A stretch of 64,000 nucleotides of DNA. Origin: Desulfovibrio desulfuricans DSM 642 (GTDB lineage: Bacteria; Desulfobacterota; Desulfovibrionia; Desulfovibrionales; Desulfovibrionaceae). The notes below the pieces were generated by a model. That model did no database searches. It was not told the origin of the DNA and saw only the letters and a list, made by a program, of their open reading frames with translations. Of this stretch, positions 1-8,880 are shown piece after piece; position 1 is the stretch's first letter; every line of letters begins with the position of its first letter. The DNA lies in NCBI RefSeq assembly GCF_000420465.1, contig NZ_ATUZ01000013.1:186001-250000 (forward strand), given 5' to 3'. Position numbers and translations under genes: made by a program.

Positions 1-470
1 ATCTGCCACCAGCAGAAGGTCGGGCCGGGCCATGCAGTTTTGCGGCCGCCAAGCAGGTGGAGCATAAAGGGAAGCGAAGCCGAGTTCCAGAATGTGAGGG
101 CAAGGCCTGCGGAGGCCACGCGCAGAGATTCGGCTATGGCCTTGCGCGTGCTTTCGGTGCTGGGTGAAGCAAGGTGCAGCACAACCCAGTCAAAGTCGTC
201 ATCATCAAAGGGCAGGTGATCGTCAGCGGCGGCCAGCACTTCGGCGCGGTCAGCCATGCGGCTTGCCTCCGCCCGCAACTCGGGATTGTGCTCCGTGGCG
301 GTCATGTCAAAGCCGTATTCCCACAGCAGGGGCAACAGCTCGCCGCGCCCGCAGTTCACTTCAAGCAGGGTGCGGCTACGGCGAGGCCAGGGGGCAAGGC
401 AGTGCTGCACAAGCTGCTTCTGCATATGCAGGGCATACTGCCCTGTGATATCCGACTGTCGGTCATCCAT
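1..470 (-). CDS. SAM-dependent methyltransferase, class I (3' part missing)
   Basis: The minus strand reads openly from an ATG at 470 to the left edge, about 156 codons, so the C-terminus lies outside the window. The N-terminal half resembles a Rossmann-fold methyltransferase. A motif I-like LLEVNCGRGELLPLL sits near residues 36-50, followed by an acidic motif II region (MTATEHNPE) and DDDFDWVVLHL at the motif IV position. The glycine motif is ENCGRG-like rather than the usual ExGxGxG, as in UbiE/Methyltransf_11 relatives. The substrate cannot be inferred. It is separated from ridA by a terminator, so it is probably its own unit. Confidence 0.7.
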   Translation of the reverse strand, partial: MDDRQSDITGQYALHMQKQLVQHCLAPWPRRSRTLLEVNCGRGELLPLLWEYGFDMTATEHNPELRAEASRMADRAEVLAAADDHLPFDDDDFDWVVLHLASPSTESTRKAIAESLRVASAGLALTFWNSASLPFMLHLLGGRKTAWPGPTFCWWQ

Positions 471-583
471 ACCACGCCTCGCATTTGCCGTTAATCTTCT
501 GCATATTCCACTATTTTACAGCATCTGTAAATCGGCAAAGCACCCTGATGCGGCGGTGTTGCCGAGGCGTCAGGTCACAAACA

Positions 584-626
584 AACCGCAACGCGGCTGC
601 TTGCAAACAAGAGCCGCGTTGCGGTT
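584..626 (-). terminator. Rho-independent terminator of ridA
   Basis: A perfect 15-bp inverted repeat (584-598 / 612-626) with a 13-nt loop lies 38 bp past the ridA stop. Read on the minus strand it is followed by TGTTTGTG, a T-rich tail. Confidence 0.75.
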
Positions 627-663
627 GAAGACCGGGCCATGCCGCCCGTGTTGCGGCTAAAAA

Positions 664-1044
664 TTACAGCGTGGCAATGGCCTCAATTTCAACCTGCGCG
701 CCAAGCGGCAGCTTGCTGACCTCAACGCAGGAACGCGCGGGGCAGGGGGCCGTGAAATACTTTTTGTACACTTCGTTAACAGCCGCAAAGTTGCCCATAT
801 CGGTGATGAATACTGTGGTTTTAACCACATTGGCGGCGGTCAGGCCCTGTGATTCCAGCAATGCCATAACGTTTTTGCAAGCCTGTTCCGCCTGAGCGCT
901 CACATCGCCTTCCACCAGCTTGCCGATGGCGGGATCAATGGGAATCTGACCGGAAAAGAAGAACATGTTGCCGGTCTTGATGCCCTGACTGTAAGGGCCG
1001 ACTGCCCCGGGGGCCTTGCTCGTGCTGATGACTTCCTTGCTCAT
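664..1044 (-). CDS. ridA: RidA family 2-iminobutanoate/2-iminopropanoate deaminase
   Basis: The 126-residue protein begins MSKEVISTSKAPGAVGPYSQG and has the RidA/YjgF core: GPYSQG, the central FFSGQIPIDP, and the C-terminal PARSCVEVSKLPLGAQVEIEA containing the catalytic-site Arg and Glu. The family hydrolyses reactive enamines and imines such as 2-aminoacrylate, which PLP or Fe-S lyases release from cysteine and serine. I chose the ATG at 1044 because the family normally starts here and GAAG lies upstream. That a cysteine desulfidase is encoded 10 kb away suggests a protective role, which is inference. It is cytosolic. Confidence 0.92.
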   Translation of the reverse strand: MSKEVISTSKAPGAVGPYSQGIKTGNMFFFSGQIPIDPAIGKLVEGDVSAQAEQACKNVMALLESQGLTAANVVKTTVFITDMGNFAAVNEVYKKYFTAPCPARSCVEVSKLPLGAQVEIEAIATL

Positions 1045-1241
1045 GGCGCTTCCTTCTTCAAGATTGCTGGTAAAGGGTGAAGGTACTGAGCCGTCGGCCT
1101 GCTGCAAGGTGTAGCCAATGGCATAACCTGCCAGCGGCGGGCGGCTGCGGACAACTTGGCACAGCACCGCGCCAGAGTCAAAGCCCGGCAGCTCGTGGCG
1201 TGGCGTTCGGTCTGGGGAGGCGGCTCTGCTCCGGGCTTCGG

Positions 1242-2180
1242 TTACGGGTTCGGTTTCAGCTTTTTACCATGAAAGTAGTTTGAAACCAGCGCGCCAGAAA
1301 TATTCTGCCATACGCTGAACAGCGCGCCAGCAATGGCTGAAACCGGAGAAAAATGCGCCAGTGCGAGGGCTGTAGCCAGGCCGGAGTTCTGTGTGCCGAC
1401 CTCAAAGCAGAGAGCGCGGCAGCGGGGTTCATCAAATTTCCAGATGCGGCCCACGGCATAGCCAAAGGCCAAACCCAGCAGGTTGTGGCACACGACGACC
1501 AGAAAGATATTGGCGCTGGCCTCAAGGATGTTCGGGGCATTGATGGCCATGATGCCAGCCACCACCAGCGTGATGGTAAGCGCCGAGATCGGGGGCAAAA
1601 AGGGGATGGCCCGCTCGGTAAGCCTGCCGCAGTAACGGTGCGCCGCAATGCCCAGAATAACCGGGATCACCACAATTTTAAGAATGGAAACGAACAGGGC
1701 CCCCATGTCTACAGGAACCCACACGCCGCCCAGCAGCCATGTGAGCACCGGCATGAGCGCCAGCGCGACAACGGTTGTCAGCGAGGTAAGCGCCACGGAA
1801 TACGGCACGTCGCCTCTGGCAATAAAGGTCAGCACATTGGAGGCGGTGCCGCCGGGGGCCGTGCCCACAAGAATGACGCCCATTGCCAGATCGGGCGGCA
1901 GGGCGAACAGATGGCACAGCGCAAAGGCCAGCAGCGGCATGCAGCCGAACTGGGCCAGCAGGCCCAGAAGCAGGGCGCGCGGCTGGGAAAATACCATGCT
2001 GAAATCCTTGAGCCGCAGGGTCATGCCCATGCCAAACATGATGCACCCCAGGAGCGGCGTAACATGCGGGGCCACCCAGCGGAACAGCTCCGGCTTCCAC
2101 AAAGCCAAAGCCGAGCATGTCAGAATAAGCGCTCCCATGTAACGGGTAAGTGCATTGCCAGCGCGCTGTAAGATACTCAA
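1242..2180 (-). CDS. Bile acid:sodium symporter (BASS) family transporter
   Basis: This is a 312-residue, highly hydrophobic protein with about nine or ten membrane segments. It has the SBF-family layout, including the GTAPGGTASN motif near the middle and a late EVGTQNSGLATALA motif; both are conserved in bacterial BASS proteins and form the Na+-binding crossover. The start is the TTG at 2180, preceded by GGAGACAAAGG; no upstream ATG fits the family's N-terminus. BASS members move bile acids, pantothenate, pyruvate or other organic anions, so the substrate is open. It is divergent from the sigma-54 regulator, with a shared 200-bp promoter region. Confidence 0.88.
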   Translation of the reverse strand: MSILQRAGNALTRYMGALILTCSALALWKPELFRWVAPHVTPLLGCIMFGMGMTLRLKDFSMVFSQPRALLLGLLAQFGCMPLLAFALCHLFALPPDLAMGVILVGTAPGGTASNVLTFIARGDVPYSVALTSLTTVVALALMPVLTWLLGGVWVPVDMGALFVSILKIVVIPVILGIAAHRYCGRLTERAIPFLPPISALTITLVVAGIMAINAPNILEASANIFLVVVCHNLLGLAFGYAVGRIWKFDEPRCRALCFEVGTQNSGLATALALAHFSPVSAIAGALFSVWQNISGALVSNYFHGKKLKPNP

Positions 2181-2379
2181 CCTTTGTCTCCTGTTGCGCG
2201 GTTTTCTGCCGCAATGGTGTGAGGCGCATACTGGCAGAGAGCGTTCACGGTGGCAAGCGAGGGCACTTGCACTTGGTTTGGGCAAAAGGTATCGCTCAGG
2301 TACTTTCAGGTGCTGATTCGCCGTGGCGCGCCATGCGTTCTGCATCTTCCGAACAGTTTCATACCCACGAGCAGCAGGA

Positions 2380-3828
2380 ATGGCAGAACTTTCCAGCCTT
2401 ATGCAAATCCAGTCTTTTGTGCAGGCCTATGTGCTTGCGGTTGCTTCCATTCTGGACGCGCCCGTTACCGTGGTTGACTGCAATCTGGTGCGCGTGGGCG
2501 GCACGGCGGAATATGAGTCGCTTATCAGCCGGAAGATCGCGCACAGTGCTTTTTTCGACAAAGTATTCAAAACCGGCAAACCGGCCTTTGTCAAAAACGT
2601 GCAGAACGATCAGGCTTGCAGCGTGTGCGCCAACCGCGAGAACTGCAATGAACTCGCCGACATGGCCTACCCCATCTTTTTGAACAACAAGGTGGCTGGC
2701 GTTATTGGCATTGTTGCGTTTAACGAGGACGAGCGTGGGCGGCTGCTGGGGAATCAGGAAAAACTTCAGGAATTCCTCAAATATATGAGCATGCTGATTG
2801 AAAGCAAACTTGTCACGCAGCAGCATTCGCGCATTCTTGAGCACCAGCTTGATGCGGTCGTGAGCGGTGAACGCAAACAACTGGAAGAAACCCCCCTGCT
2901 GGGCAACAGCGCTGCCATTCGGGATATTCTGGCCCTGGTGCAGAAGATCGCCACATCGGATTCCACCGTGCTTATCAGCGGAGAAAGCGGCACCGGCAAG
3001 GAGGTGCTGGCCCGCACCATCCACAGTATGAGCGGGCGCGGCAAGCGGCTGATGACGGCTGTAAACTGCGGGGCCATTCCTGAAAATCTGGTTGAGAGCG
3101 AGCTGTTTGGCTACGAAGAAGGCGCGTTTACGGGCGCCAGAAAAGGCGGAAGCATGGGCAAGTTTGAACTGTCCCATGAAAGTACCCTGTTTCTGGACGA
3201 AGTGGGCGAGATGCCCTTGCCCGTGCAGGCCAAACTGCTGCGCGTGCTTCAGGATAAATGCGTGCAGCGGGTGGGCGGTTCTGCGTCCATCCCGGTGAAT
3301 GTGCGCATTCTGTGCGCCAGCAACCGCAATTTACAGGAAATGGTCGCCCAGGGAACCTTTCGCAACGATCTGTACTATCGCCTGAATGTCATCCCCATCC
3401 ATATACCGCCCTTGCGTCAGCGGCGTGAGGATATCCCTGTTTTTATCGAGAGCTTTCTTGCCCGCTACCGGCGAGAGCTGCGCCGCGACATCCGCGGGCT
3501 TGATCCCGTGGCTTTTGACGCATTCATGGGCCATGAATGGCCGGGGAATGTACGTGAATTGCGCAATATCATTGAGTATCTTGTTAACGTTGTTGAAGGC
3601 CCACTGATACGGGCCAATGATTTGCCGCAGCATTTTTTTGCCAGGCGGTCAGGAGCATCGCCTGCAACAACGCTCAAGGAAATGCTTGCGGCGCACGAAA
3701 AACAGCTTTTGGAACGCCTGATCGGCGTAGCTACCAGCACGGAGCAGAAAAAACTTCTGGCGAAGCGTCTGGGCATCAGCAGCGCCACATTGTACCGTAA
3801 ACTACAGGAATATAATCTGCTGCATTAG
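2380..3828 (+). CDS. Sigma-54-dependent transcriptional activator with GAF-type sensor
   Basis: This is a 482-residue enhancer-binding protein. The N-terminal 150 residues form a GAF-like sensor with a Cys cluster CSVCANRENC (C80, C83, C89), which could bind metal or respond to thiol state (inference). The AAA+ domain follows, with Walker A GESGTGKE (about residue 201), the sigma-54 contact loop GAFTGA (248-253), Walker B LFLDEVGE and an arginine-finger region. A Fis-type HTH (AKRLGISSATLYRKL) ends the protein. The start is uncertain: a GTG at 2323 and an ATG at 2401 are in frame, and 2380 has an AGGA immediately upstream but very close. It probably activates the TAXI-TRAP operon that begins at 4195. 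Confidence 0.9.
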   Translation: MAELSSLMQIQSFVQAYVLAVASILDAPVTVVDCNLVRVGGTAEYESLISRKIAHSAFFDKVFKTGKPAFVKNVQNDQACSVCANRENCNELADMAYPIFLNNKVAGVIGIVAFNEDERGRLLGNQEKLQEFLKYMSMLIESKLVTQQHSRILEHQLDAVVSGERKQLEETPLLGNSAAIRDILALVQKIATSDSTVLISGESGTGKEVLARTIHSMSGRGKRLMTAVNCGAIPENLVESELFGYEEGAFTGARKGGSMGKFELSHESTLFLDEVGEMPLPVQAKLLRVLQDKCVQRVGGSASIPVNVRILCASNRNLQEMVAQGTFRNDLYYRLNVIPIHIPPLRQRREDIPVFIESFLARYRRELRRDIRGLDPVAFDAFMGHEWPGNVRELRNIIEYLVNVVEGPLIRANDLPQHFFARRSGASPATTLKEMLAAHEKQLLERLIGVATSTEQKKLLAKRLGISSATLYRKLQEYNLLH

Positions 3829-3896
3829 CTCGCTGAAATAACACAACAGGCAGCCTCGCCTTTTCAGGCCATTTGCATGCAGCAACGGAAAGGCCC

Positions 3897-3934
3897 TTTC
3901 TCATATTTGAGAAATGTGTTCCCATATTTGAGAA
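3897..3934. promoter_or_regulatory. Paired dyads, candidate enhancer (UAS) for the sigma-54 activator
   Basis: TTTCTCA-TATT-TGAGAAA (3897-3914) is a perfect 7-bp inverted repeat. A second, less perfect copy, TTCCCA-TATT-TGAGAA, follows at 3919-3934. Their centres are 21 bp apart, two helical turns, as expected for adjacent activator dimers. They lie about 100 bp upstream of the -24/-12-like element and just behind the activator gene. Confidence 0.6.
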
Positions 3935-4001
3935 TGCAATAAGGCATTGAAATGTTAAATAATGTAACTATATTTGTTCTGGATGTTTTCAATTTTGCAT
4001 C

Positions 4002-4015
4002 TGGCAGCTCTTTGC
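4002..4015 (+). promoter_or_regulatory. Possible sigma-54 (-24/-12) promoter, spacing one base short
   Basis: TGGCAGCTCTTTGC resembles TGGCAC-N5-TTGC. Only nine bases separate GG and GC instead of the usual ten, which weakens the call. Its position between the paired dyads and the TAXI receptor gene is right. Confidence 0.35.
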
Positions 4016-4194
4016 CCCGGTGTGGGGTAAGTGCAGTAAGTGCTAGAGCCGCAAGGCCTGGGAGAGGGTATATGATTTTGGAATGAATTTTGATAGGGTG
4101 CTAATGGTTTTGGCCCCCCCCAGAGTATTGCCAAGTGCCAGCGACCTGCCGTGCCTTACTGAAGGCCGGGATAAACCGTACACAGGAGTATTCT

Positions 4195-5175
4195 ATGAAA
4201 AAGGGTTTGATTTCGCTGTTGGTTACCGTGGTTATGCTGGCGGCTGGGCTGGCCCAGATGCCCCAGGCGGCGGAGCTGAAAACGTTTACCATTACCTCTG
4301 GCCCGCTTGGCGGCGATTTTTACGCCCTTGGCGGCGTTATCGGCGAAGCTGCACGCGGGGTCATGCCCGGCACTACCGTGAGCGTCAACACTGGCGGCTC
4401 AGTGGAAAACCTGCTGAAGATTGATGCGGGCAAGGCTGACCTTGGTACAAGCATGATCAAGCTGTATGAAGAAAGCCTTAAGGCCGAGGGCGTGTTCGCC
4501 AGCCGCAAGCCTGTGCAGAACGTAAAAATCATGATGTATGTGGCGCCCATGCCCATGAGCTTTTTTCTTGTGCGTGCTGATTCCCCCTACACCTCCATTG
4601 CGGACATCGCCAGCACCAAGCCCAAAATCCGTCTGCTGACCTCCAAAAAAGGCTCCTCCCCTGCGGTTGCCTCCGAGAACATGCTCAAGCAGTACGGTTT
4701 CTCGTTTGAAGACATCAAGGAATGGGGCGGCTCCGTGAGCTACGTTTCCTATGCGGAAGCCTCCTCCCTTATTCAGGATGGCCATGCGGACGCCTATGTA
4801 GGCCCCATCGTTTCGTCTATCAACGAGCTGATCACCACCGTCAAAATGAAGATGTTGCCTATTGATCAGGCGGTTCTCGACAAGCTGAGCAGCGATGGCT
4901 ACATGACCTACACCATCAAGGCCGGGCAGTATTACTTTATCACAAAGGATACGCCGCACATGGCCGAAACCGTGGTTTTGCCCGTAGGTGCCAACCTGCC
5001 GGACGATGCTGTGTACGCCCTGACCAAGGTGCTTTGTGAAAAGCCCGAGATGATCCGCAATGTGCACCAGACCTATTCGGTCTTTGACCCCAGCAAAAGC
5101 GCTGATCATATTGCCGTGCAATACATTCACCCCGGTGCCCTGCGTTATTACAAGGAAAAGGGCTGGGTGAAATAA
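4195..5175 (+). CDS. TAXI-family TRAP transporter solute-binding protein
   Basis: This 326-residue periplasmic receptor has a signal peptide (MKKGLISLLVTVVMLAAG, cleavage near AAELK). The mature N-terminus, FTITSGPLGGDFYALGGVIGE, is typical of the TAXI family (TRAP-associated extracytoplasmic immunogenic). SVNTGGSVENLLKI and a late HPGALRYYKEKGW are also family-typical. The start at 4195 has an AGGAG six bases upstream. The stop overlaps the permease start (TAATG), so the two are translationally coupled. The ligand is unknown; known TAXI systems carry organic acids and amino-acid-like compounds. Confidence 0.93.
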   Translation: MKKGLISLLVTVVMLAAGLAQMPQAAELKTFTITSGPLGGDFYALGGVIGEAARGVMPGTTVSVNTGGSVENLLKIDAGKADLGTSMIKLYEESLKAEGVFASRKPVQNVKIMMYVAPMPMSFFLVRADSPYTSIADIASTKPKIRLLTSKKGSSPAVASENMLKQYGFSFEDIKEWGGSVSYVSYAEASSLIQDGHADAYVGPIVSSINELITTVKMKMLPIDQAVLDKLSSDGYMTYTIKAGQYYFITKDTPHMAETVVLPVGANLPDDAVYALTKVLCEKPEMIRNVHQTYSVFDPSKSADHIAVQYIHPGALRYYKEKGWVK

Positions 5176-7160
5176 TGGCTTCTTCCGAGCAAAAGGACGC
5201 TGCAGGCGCGTCACCCAAGGTCAATCTGGCCCGCAGCGCTGTGGAAAAAGAACTTGCTGGCGAAGCCAGCAATGACTTTGGCGAAGTTGCTGGCCAGCAG
5301 GGGTTTGCCAGGCTTGTGCAATACCTCATATTCTTTGGCTGCCTGCTGTTTGCGGGCTACCATTGCGTCACCACGATTTTTGGAATGCCGGTGGCCTATG
5401 TGCATCGGCCCATCCACGTCATGTTTGCCGCATCGCTGGCCTTTCTGGTGTATCCTTCCAGCAAGAAGCGCGGGCCTGCGCCCCTTGATCTCGTGCTGGC
5501 ACTGATGGCTCTGGCCGCTTTCGCGCTGCCAGCCATTCAGGCAGACCAGATTGCGGAACGTCTGGTCATGGTTGACGACCTGACCCTCGGCCAGACCATC
5601 AGCGGCATCACTGCCCTGGTGCTGGTTCTGGTGCTTATCCAGCGCGTGGTGGGCATGTCGTTGCTGGTGGTCTGCCTGCTGTTTCTGGCCTATGCGTTCT
5701 GGGGTGCCCACATCCCCGGCATGCTCGCGCACAAGGGTTTTTCGTGGAACGAAGTGGTGGATTATCTGGGGTTTGGGCTTGAGGGTCTGTATTCTTCAGC
5801 CATTGGTGTTTCGGCCACCTATATTGCCGCCTTCATTGTATTCGGCACCTTTCTTGAGAGGTGCGGCGCGGGCGATGTGCTCATGGATCTCGGCCGCGCG
5901 CTGACAGGCCATTATCGCGGCGGCCCTGCTAAGATTGCTGTTATTACCAGCGCCTTTTTCGGCACCATTTCCGGTTCGGCTGCCGCCAATGTTTACGCCA
6001 CGGGCGCGTTCACCATCCCCATGATGAAAAAGGCCGGGTACAAGCCCACTTTTGCAGGAGCGGTGGAGGCCGCAGCCTCCACCGGCGGGCAGATCATGCC
6101 CCCGGTCATGGGCGCAGCCGCATTCCTGATGGCGGACACGCTGGGCATACCCTACCTTGAGGTGTGCAAGGCGGCGGTGATTCCGGCTTTTCTGTACTTT
6201 TTCTCCATCCTCATGATGGTGGACTTTGAGGCTGCCAAGCTGGGCCTTGTGGGGGTTCCCAAGGAGGAGCTGCCCCGCATGAAGGATGTTGTCAAAAGAC
6301 TTTATCTTCTGCTGCCCATTGTGGCCCTGCTTGTGATCATGATGTTCGGCTACACGCCCTTCAGGGCGGCAATGGCTGCCGCTGCGGCTGCCGTGGTTGT
6401 TTCGTGGGGCGATAAAAAGTTTGCCATCGGGCCGCGCCGTTTTGTTGAAATACTTTCCACCGCTGGTCGGCGCATGATCCTGATTGCGGTTGCCTGCCTT
6501 GGCGCGGGTATTGTCATCGGCGTTGTGTCGCTCACTGGCGTGGGGCTTAACCTCGCCTCTGTGGTCATTTCCATATCCGGCGGCAGCACCATAGTCGCGC
6601 TGATTCTGATCATGCTTGCCTCGCTCCTCATGGGCATGGGCACACCCACCACAGTGGCCTACGTGCTTGTGGCGACCCTGGGGGTTCCCGCCCTGCGCGA
6701 GCTTGGCTTCAGCGTGCTTTCCTCGCATTTCTTCGTATTTTATTTCGGGGTGATCTCAATGGTCACGCCGCCGGTGGCTGTTGCTGCTTACGCTGGCGCG
6801 GAAGTGGCGGGCGCCTCCATGATGCGCACGGGCCTGATTGCCTCGCGTTTATGCAGCGTGGCCTTTATTGTGCCGTTTTTCTTCATGTATGACCCGGCTC
6901 TGCTCATGCAGGGCGAGTGGCAGAACATCCTCCAGGTTTTTGTTACCGCCACCATTGGCACCGTTGCTCTGGCTGGCGGCATGGAACGCTGGTTTTTCCG
7001 CCCCATACCGTTGCCGGTGGCCCTGCTGTTGATTGTGGGCGCGTGTCTGCTGATTATTCCCGGCAGCATCACAGACATGATTGGCCTTGGCATTGTATTT
7101 GTTACCGGCGCATATTGTAAAATGAGCAGCAAGGCCGTGCAGGCCCGTGCTGTTGCCTGA
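5175..7160 (+). CDS. TRAP transporter permease, fused 4TM/12TM (DctQM-like)
   Basis: This 661-residue membrane protein carries the small (4-TM) and large (12-TM) TRAP subunits in one chain, the normal arrangement for TAXI systems. Diagnostic DctM-domain motifs include FGTISGSAAANVYATGAF (about residue 260), ASTGGQIMPPVMGAAAF and LLMGMGTPTTVAYV. The N-terminal 50 residues are hydrophilic and cytoplasmic. It is a secondary transporter driven by an ion gradient and works with the receptor encoded one base upstream. The next gene is 25 bp downstream in the same operon. Confidence 0.94.
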   Translation: MASSEQKDAAGASPKVNLARSAVEKELAGEASNDFGEVAGQQGFARLVQYLIFFGCLLFAGYHCVTTIFGMPVAYVHRPIHVMFAASLAFLVYPSSKKRGPAPLDLVLALMALAAFALPAIQADQIAERLVMVDDLTLGQTISGITALVLVLVLIQRVVGMSLLVVCLLFLAYAFWGAHIPGMLAHKGFSWNEVVDYLGFGLEGLYSSAIGVSATYIAAFIVFGTFLERCGAGDVLMDLGRALTGHYRGGPAKIAVITSAFFGTISGSAAANVYATGAFTIPMMKKAGYKPTFAGAVEAAASTGGQIMPPVMGAAAFLMADTLGIPYLEVCKAAVIPAFLYFFSILMMVDFEAAKLGLVGVPKEELPRMKDVVKRLYLLLPIVALLVIMMFGYTPFRAAMAAAAAAVVVSWGDKKFAIGPRRFVEILSTAGRRMILIAVACLGAGIVIGVVSLTGVGLNLASVVISISGGSTIVALILIMLASLLMGMGTPTTVAYVLVATLGVPALRELGFSVLSSHFFVFYFGVISMVTPPVAVAAYAGAEVAGASMMRTGLIASRLCSVAFIVPFFFMYDPALLMQGEWQNILQVFVTATIGTVALAGGMERWFFRPIPLPVALLLIVGACLLIIPGSITDMIGLGIVFVTGAYCKMSSKAVQARAVA

Positions 7161-7185
7161 GGCAGAGCATTAAAGGAGATTGAAG

Positions 7186-8109
7186 ATGGGAAAGCTGATT
7201 TACCCTGAAGGTTCCTGGGTAGCGATTGTTACCCCCTTTACCGAAAATAACACCATTGACCTTGGTGTGATGCATGATCTTGTGGATTTTCACGCCGCCA
7301 ACGGCACCAGCACCTTGCTGGTGCTGGGGTCCACCGGCGAACCCACGACCCTGACCATTGAAGAAAAAAAGACCGTCATCAAGGACATGGCCCGCTACTG
7401 CAAGGGCAAGATCCATGCGTTTTTTGGCGTGACCCACGGCGACACCGAAAAAACCATCGAGCTTGCGCGTTACGCGCAGGAGCAGGACGCGGACGGCATT
7501 GTTGTTGTGGTGCCCCCCTATCTGTGCCCGGATCAGGCATCCGTCCTGGAATACCTCATTGATGTCTGCCTTTCTGTGGATATCAGCGTGGGCCTGTACA
7601 ACAACCCCGCCAGAGTCGTGGCCAACGTCAACGCGGAAACAGTCATCACCCTGTTCAATTCCGTGCCCAATCTGGTGGCCGACAAGGAAGCCATGCCCAA
7701 CGTGGGCCAGATTGCCACCATTCAGGAAGGCACCCACGGCGAGCTGCCCATCCTGTGCTGCGATTCGCCCGCCTATGCCCTGACCCTGCCCGTGCTGGCC
7801 TTTGGTGGCGCGGGAACCGCCAACGTGACGGGCAATATTCACCCCCGCGCCATGGCTGAAATGTCCCGCCCCTGGAAGAACTTTGAAGACGTGCAGCGCA
7901 CCCGCAGGATTTACAACGAGCTGCTGCCCATCATGGAGGCCTGCTACGCTGCCACCAACCCTGTGGCGGTGAAGACCTTTGTGCGCCTGCTGGGCTTCCC
8001 TGTCGGTCACTGCAAGCGCCCCATGCGCGATGTAAGCCCCGAAATTCAGGAAGGCATGAAGTGGCTGATTGAAGAATTTGAGCTCAAAAAAATCTACAAC
8101 CTCAAGTGA
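7186..8109 (+). CDS. Dihydrodipicolinate synthase / N-acetylneuraminate lyase family enzyme
   Basis: This 307-residue TIM-barrel lyase has the three family signatures: GSTGE (48-52) binding the substrate carboxylate, catalytic Tyr in YNNP (Y138), and the Schiff-base Lys in VADKEA (K167). The family makes or breaks C-C bonds between pyruvate and an aldehyde or imine. Its place in a transport operon argues for a catabolic aldolase or lyase rather than lysine biosynthesis (inference). The ATG at 7186 has AAAGGAGA seven bases upstream; a TTG six bases earlier is less likely. True substrates in this family cannot be read from sequence alone. Confidence 0.9.
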   Translation: MGKLIYPEGSWVAIVTPFTENNTIDLGVMHDLVDFHAANGTSTLLVLGSTGEPTTLTIEEKKTVIKDMARYCKGKIHAFFGVTHGDTEKTIELARYAQEQDADGIVVVVPPYLCPDQASVLEYLIDVCLSVDISVGLYNNPARVVANVNAETVITLFNSVPNLVADKEAMPNVGQIATIQEGTHGELPILCCDSPAYALTLPVLAFGGAGTANVTGNIHPRAMAEMSRPWKNFEDVQRTRRIYNELLPIMEACYAATNPVAVKTFVRLLGFPVGHCKRPMRDVSPEIQEGMKWLIEEFELKKIYNLK

Positions 8110-8158
8110 TGCCTCGTAGTTACAGCTTATAACTATTACGGCGAGCATCGAGGATTTC

Positions 8159-8551
8159 ATGCAAGTAACAGAACTGACCCAGCCTAAATGGTACAAATTG
8201 CGCCTTGGTCCAGGCTCTGACCTGTTTCAGGGACTACGGGATTTTTTTGAGCAGCAGAAACTTGAACGGGCCTTTATTCTTTCAAGCATTGGCTCCCTTG
8301 AAAAAATTATCTGCAACTACCCCGTAACCTGCACAGCCATGCCGCCGCCGGTGAAATCAAAAACCATTGAAAAGTTCTTGGAAGTCAACGGCATCACAGG
8401 CGAAATGTGGCGCGAGAACAATGAGGTGCGCGTTCACCTGCACGGCTCTGTAACCCACGAGGGCGAAACGCTTTTTGGGGGCGGCATGGCCGATGGCGCC
8501 AAGGTGCTGGTTCAGGTTGAGATGGTGGTCATGGGACTGCTGGAACAATAA
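8159..8551 (+). CDS. PPC/DUF296-domain protein
   Basis: This 130-residue protein is almost entirely one PPC (DUF296) domain. LRLGPGSDLFQGLRDFF near the N-terminus and HLHGSVTHEGETLFGGGM near residues 97-114 match the plant-and-prokaryote-conserved fold. Bacterial single-domain members trimerise and have been linked to DNA binding or an unassigned enzymatic role; there is no AT-hook here. It follows the lyase gene by 49 bp, so it is probably cotranscribed and acts on the same pathway. The precise function is unknown. Confidence 0.85.
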   Translation: MQVTELTQPKWYKLRLGPGSDLFQGLRDFFEQQKLERAFILSSIGSLEKIICNYPVTCTAMPPPVKSKTIEKFLEVNGITGEMWRENNEVRVHLHGSVTHEGETLFGGGMADGAKVLVQVEMVVMGLLEQ

Positions 8552-8568
8552 ATTTCTGGAGAAAGATC

Positions 8569-8754
8569 ATGCCTTTTCTTACCTTTACCTGCGAACACTG
8601 CAACAGGGTATCCCACCGTTTTCTGCGCCCCTCGCAGGTGCGCGGCACGGTTCTTTGCCCCCATTGCAAAAAGCCCATCACTTCGGGCGGCAAGTCTGCA
8701 TCTGGTTCGCCAGCGCCCGCCAGCGGCCAGCAGGTAACCTGCGCCAAACTGTAG
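8569..8754 (+). CDS. Small zinc-ribbon protein
   Basis: This 61-residue protein has two Cys pairs, CEHC (residues 8-11) and CPHC (about residues 30-33), forming a rubredoxin-like zinc knuckle, then a flexible Gly/Ser/Pro tail ending in a lone Cys. TCTGGAGAAAGATC provides a good ribosome binding site, and the gene starts 17 bp after the PPC gene. Its role is unknown; it may be an adaptor or metal carrier for the operon's redox enzymes (inference). Confidence 0.65.
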   Translation: MPFLTFTCEHCNRVSHRFLRPSQVRGTVLCPHCKKPITSGGKSASGSPAPASGQQVTCAKL

Positions 8755-8880
8755 GCGCATACACTCTTCATTTAATACGGGCGCACCCCTTCCGGCGCAA
8801 TGGATTTGCCGGATATCCGCTGCGGGAAACCGCAGCGGCAGGGGGAGCGCGGCCCAAAAAAACAAAAGTTGGCGGATACC

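Larger units (their letters stand above)
3829..4194. other. Intergenic control region of the TAXI-TRAP operon
   Basis: This is a 366-bp stretch without a credible gene. It is AT-richer than its surroundings in the first half. It holds the paired dyads at 3897-3934 and a -24/-12-like sequence at 4002-4015. A ribosome binding site (AGGAG at 4184) lies just before the receptor gene. Confidence 0.7.

Noticed and set aside
2323..2379. GTG start adding 19 residues to the sigma-54 regulator
   Set aside because: No ribosome binding site precedes it, and the added residues do not look like part of the sensor domain. The ATG at 2380 is favoured, though not proven.
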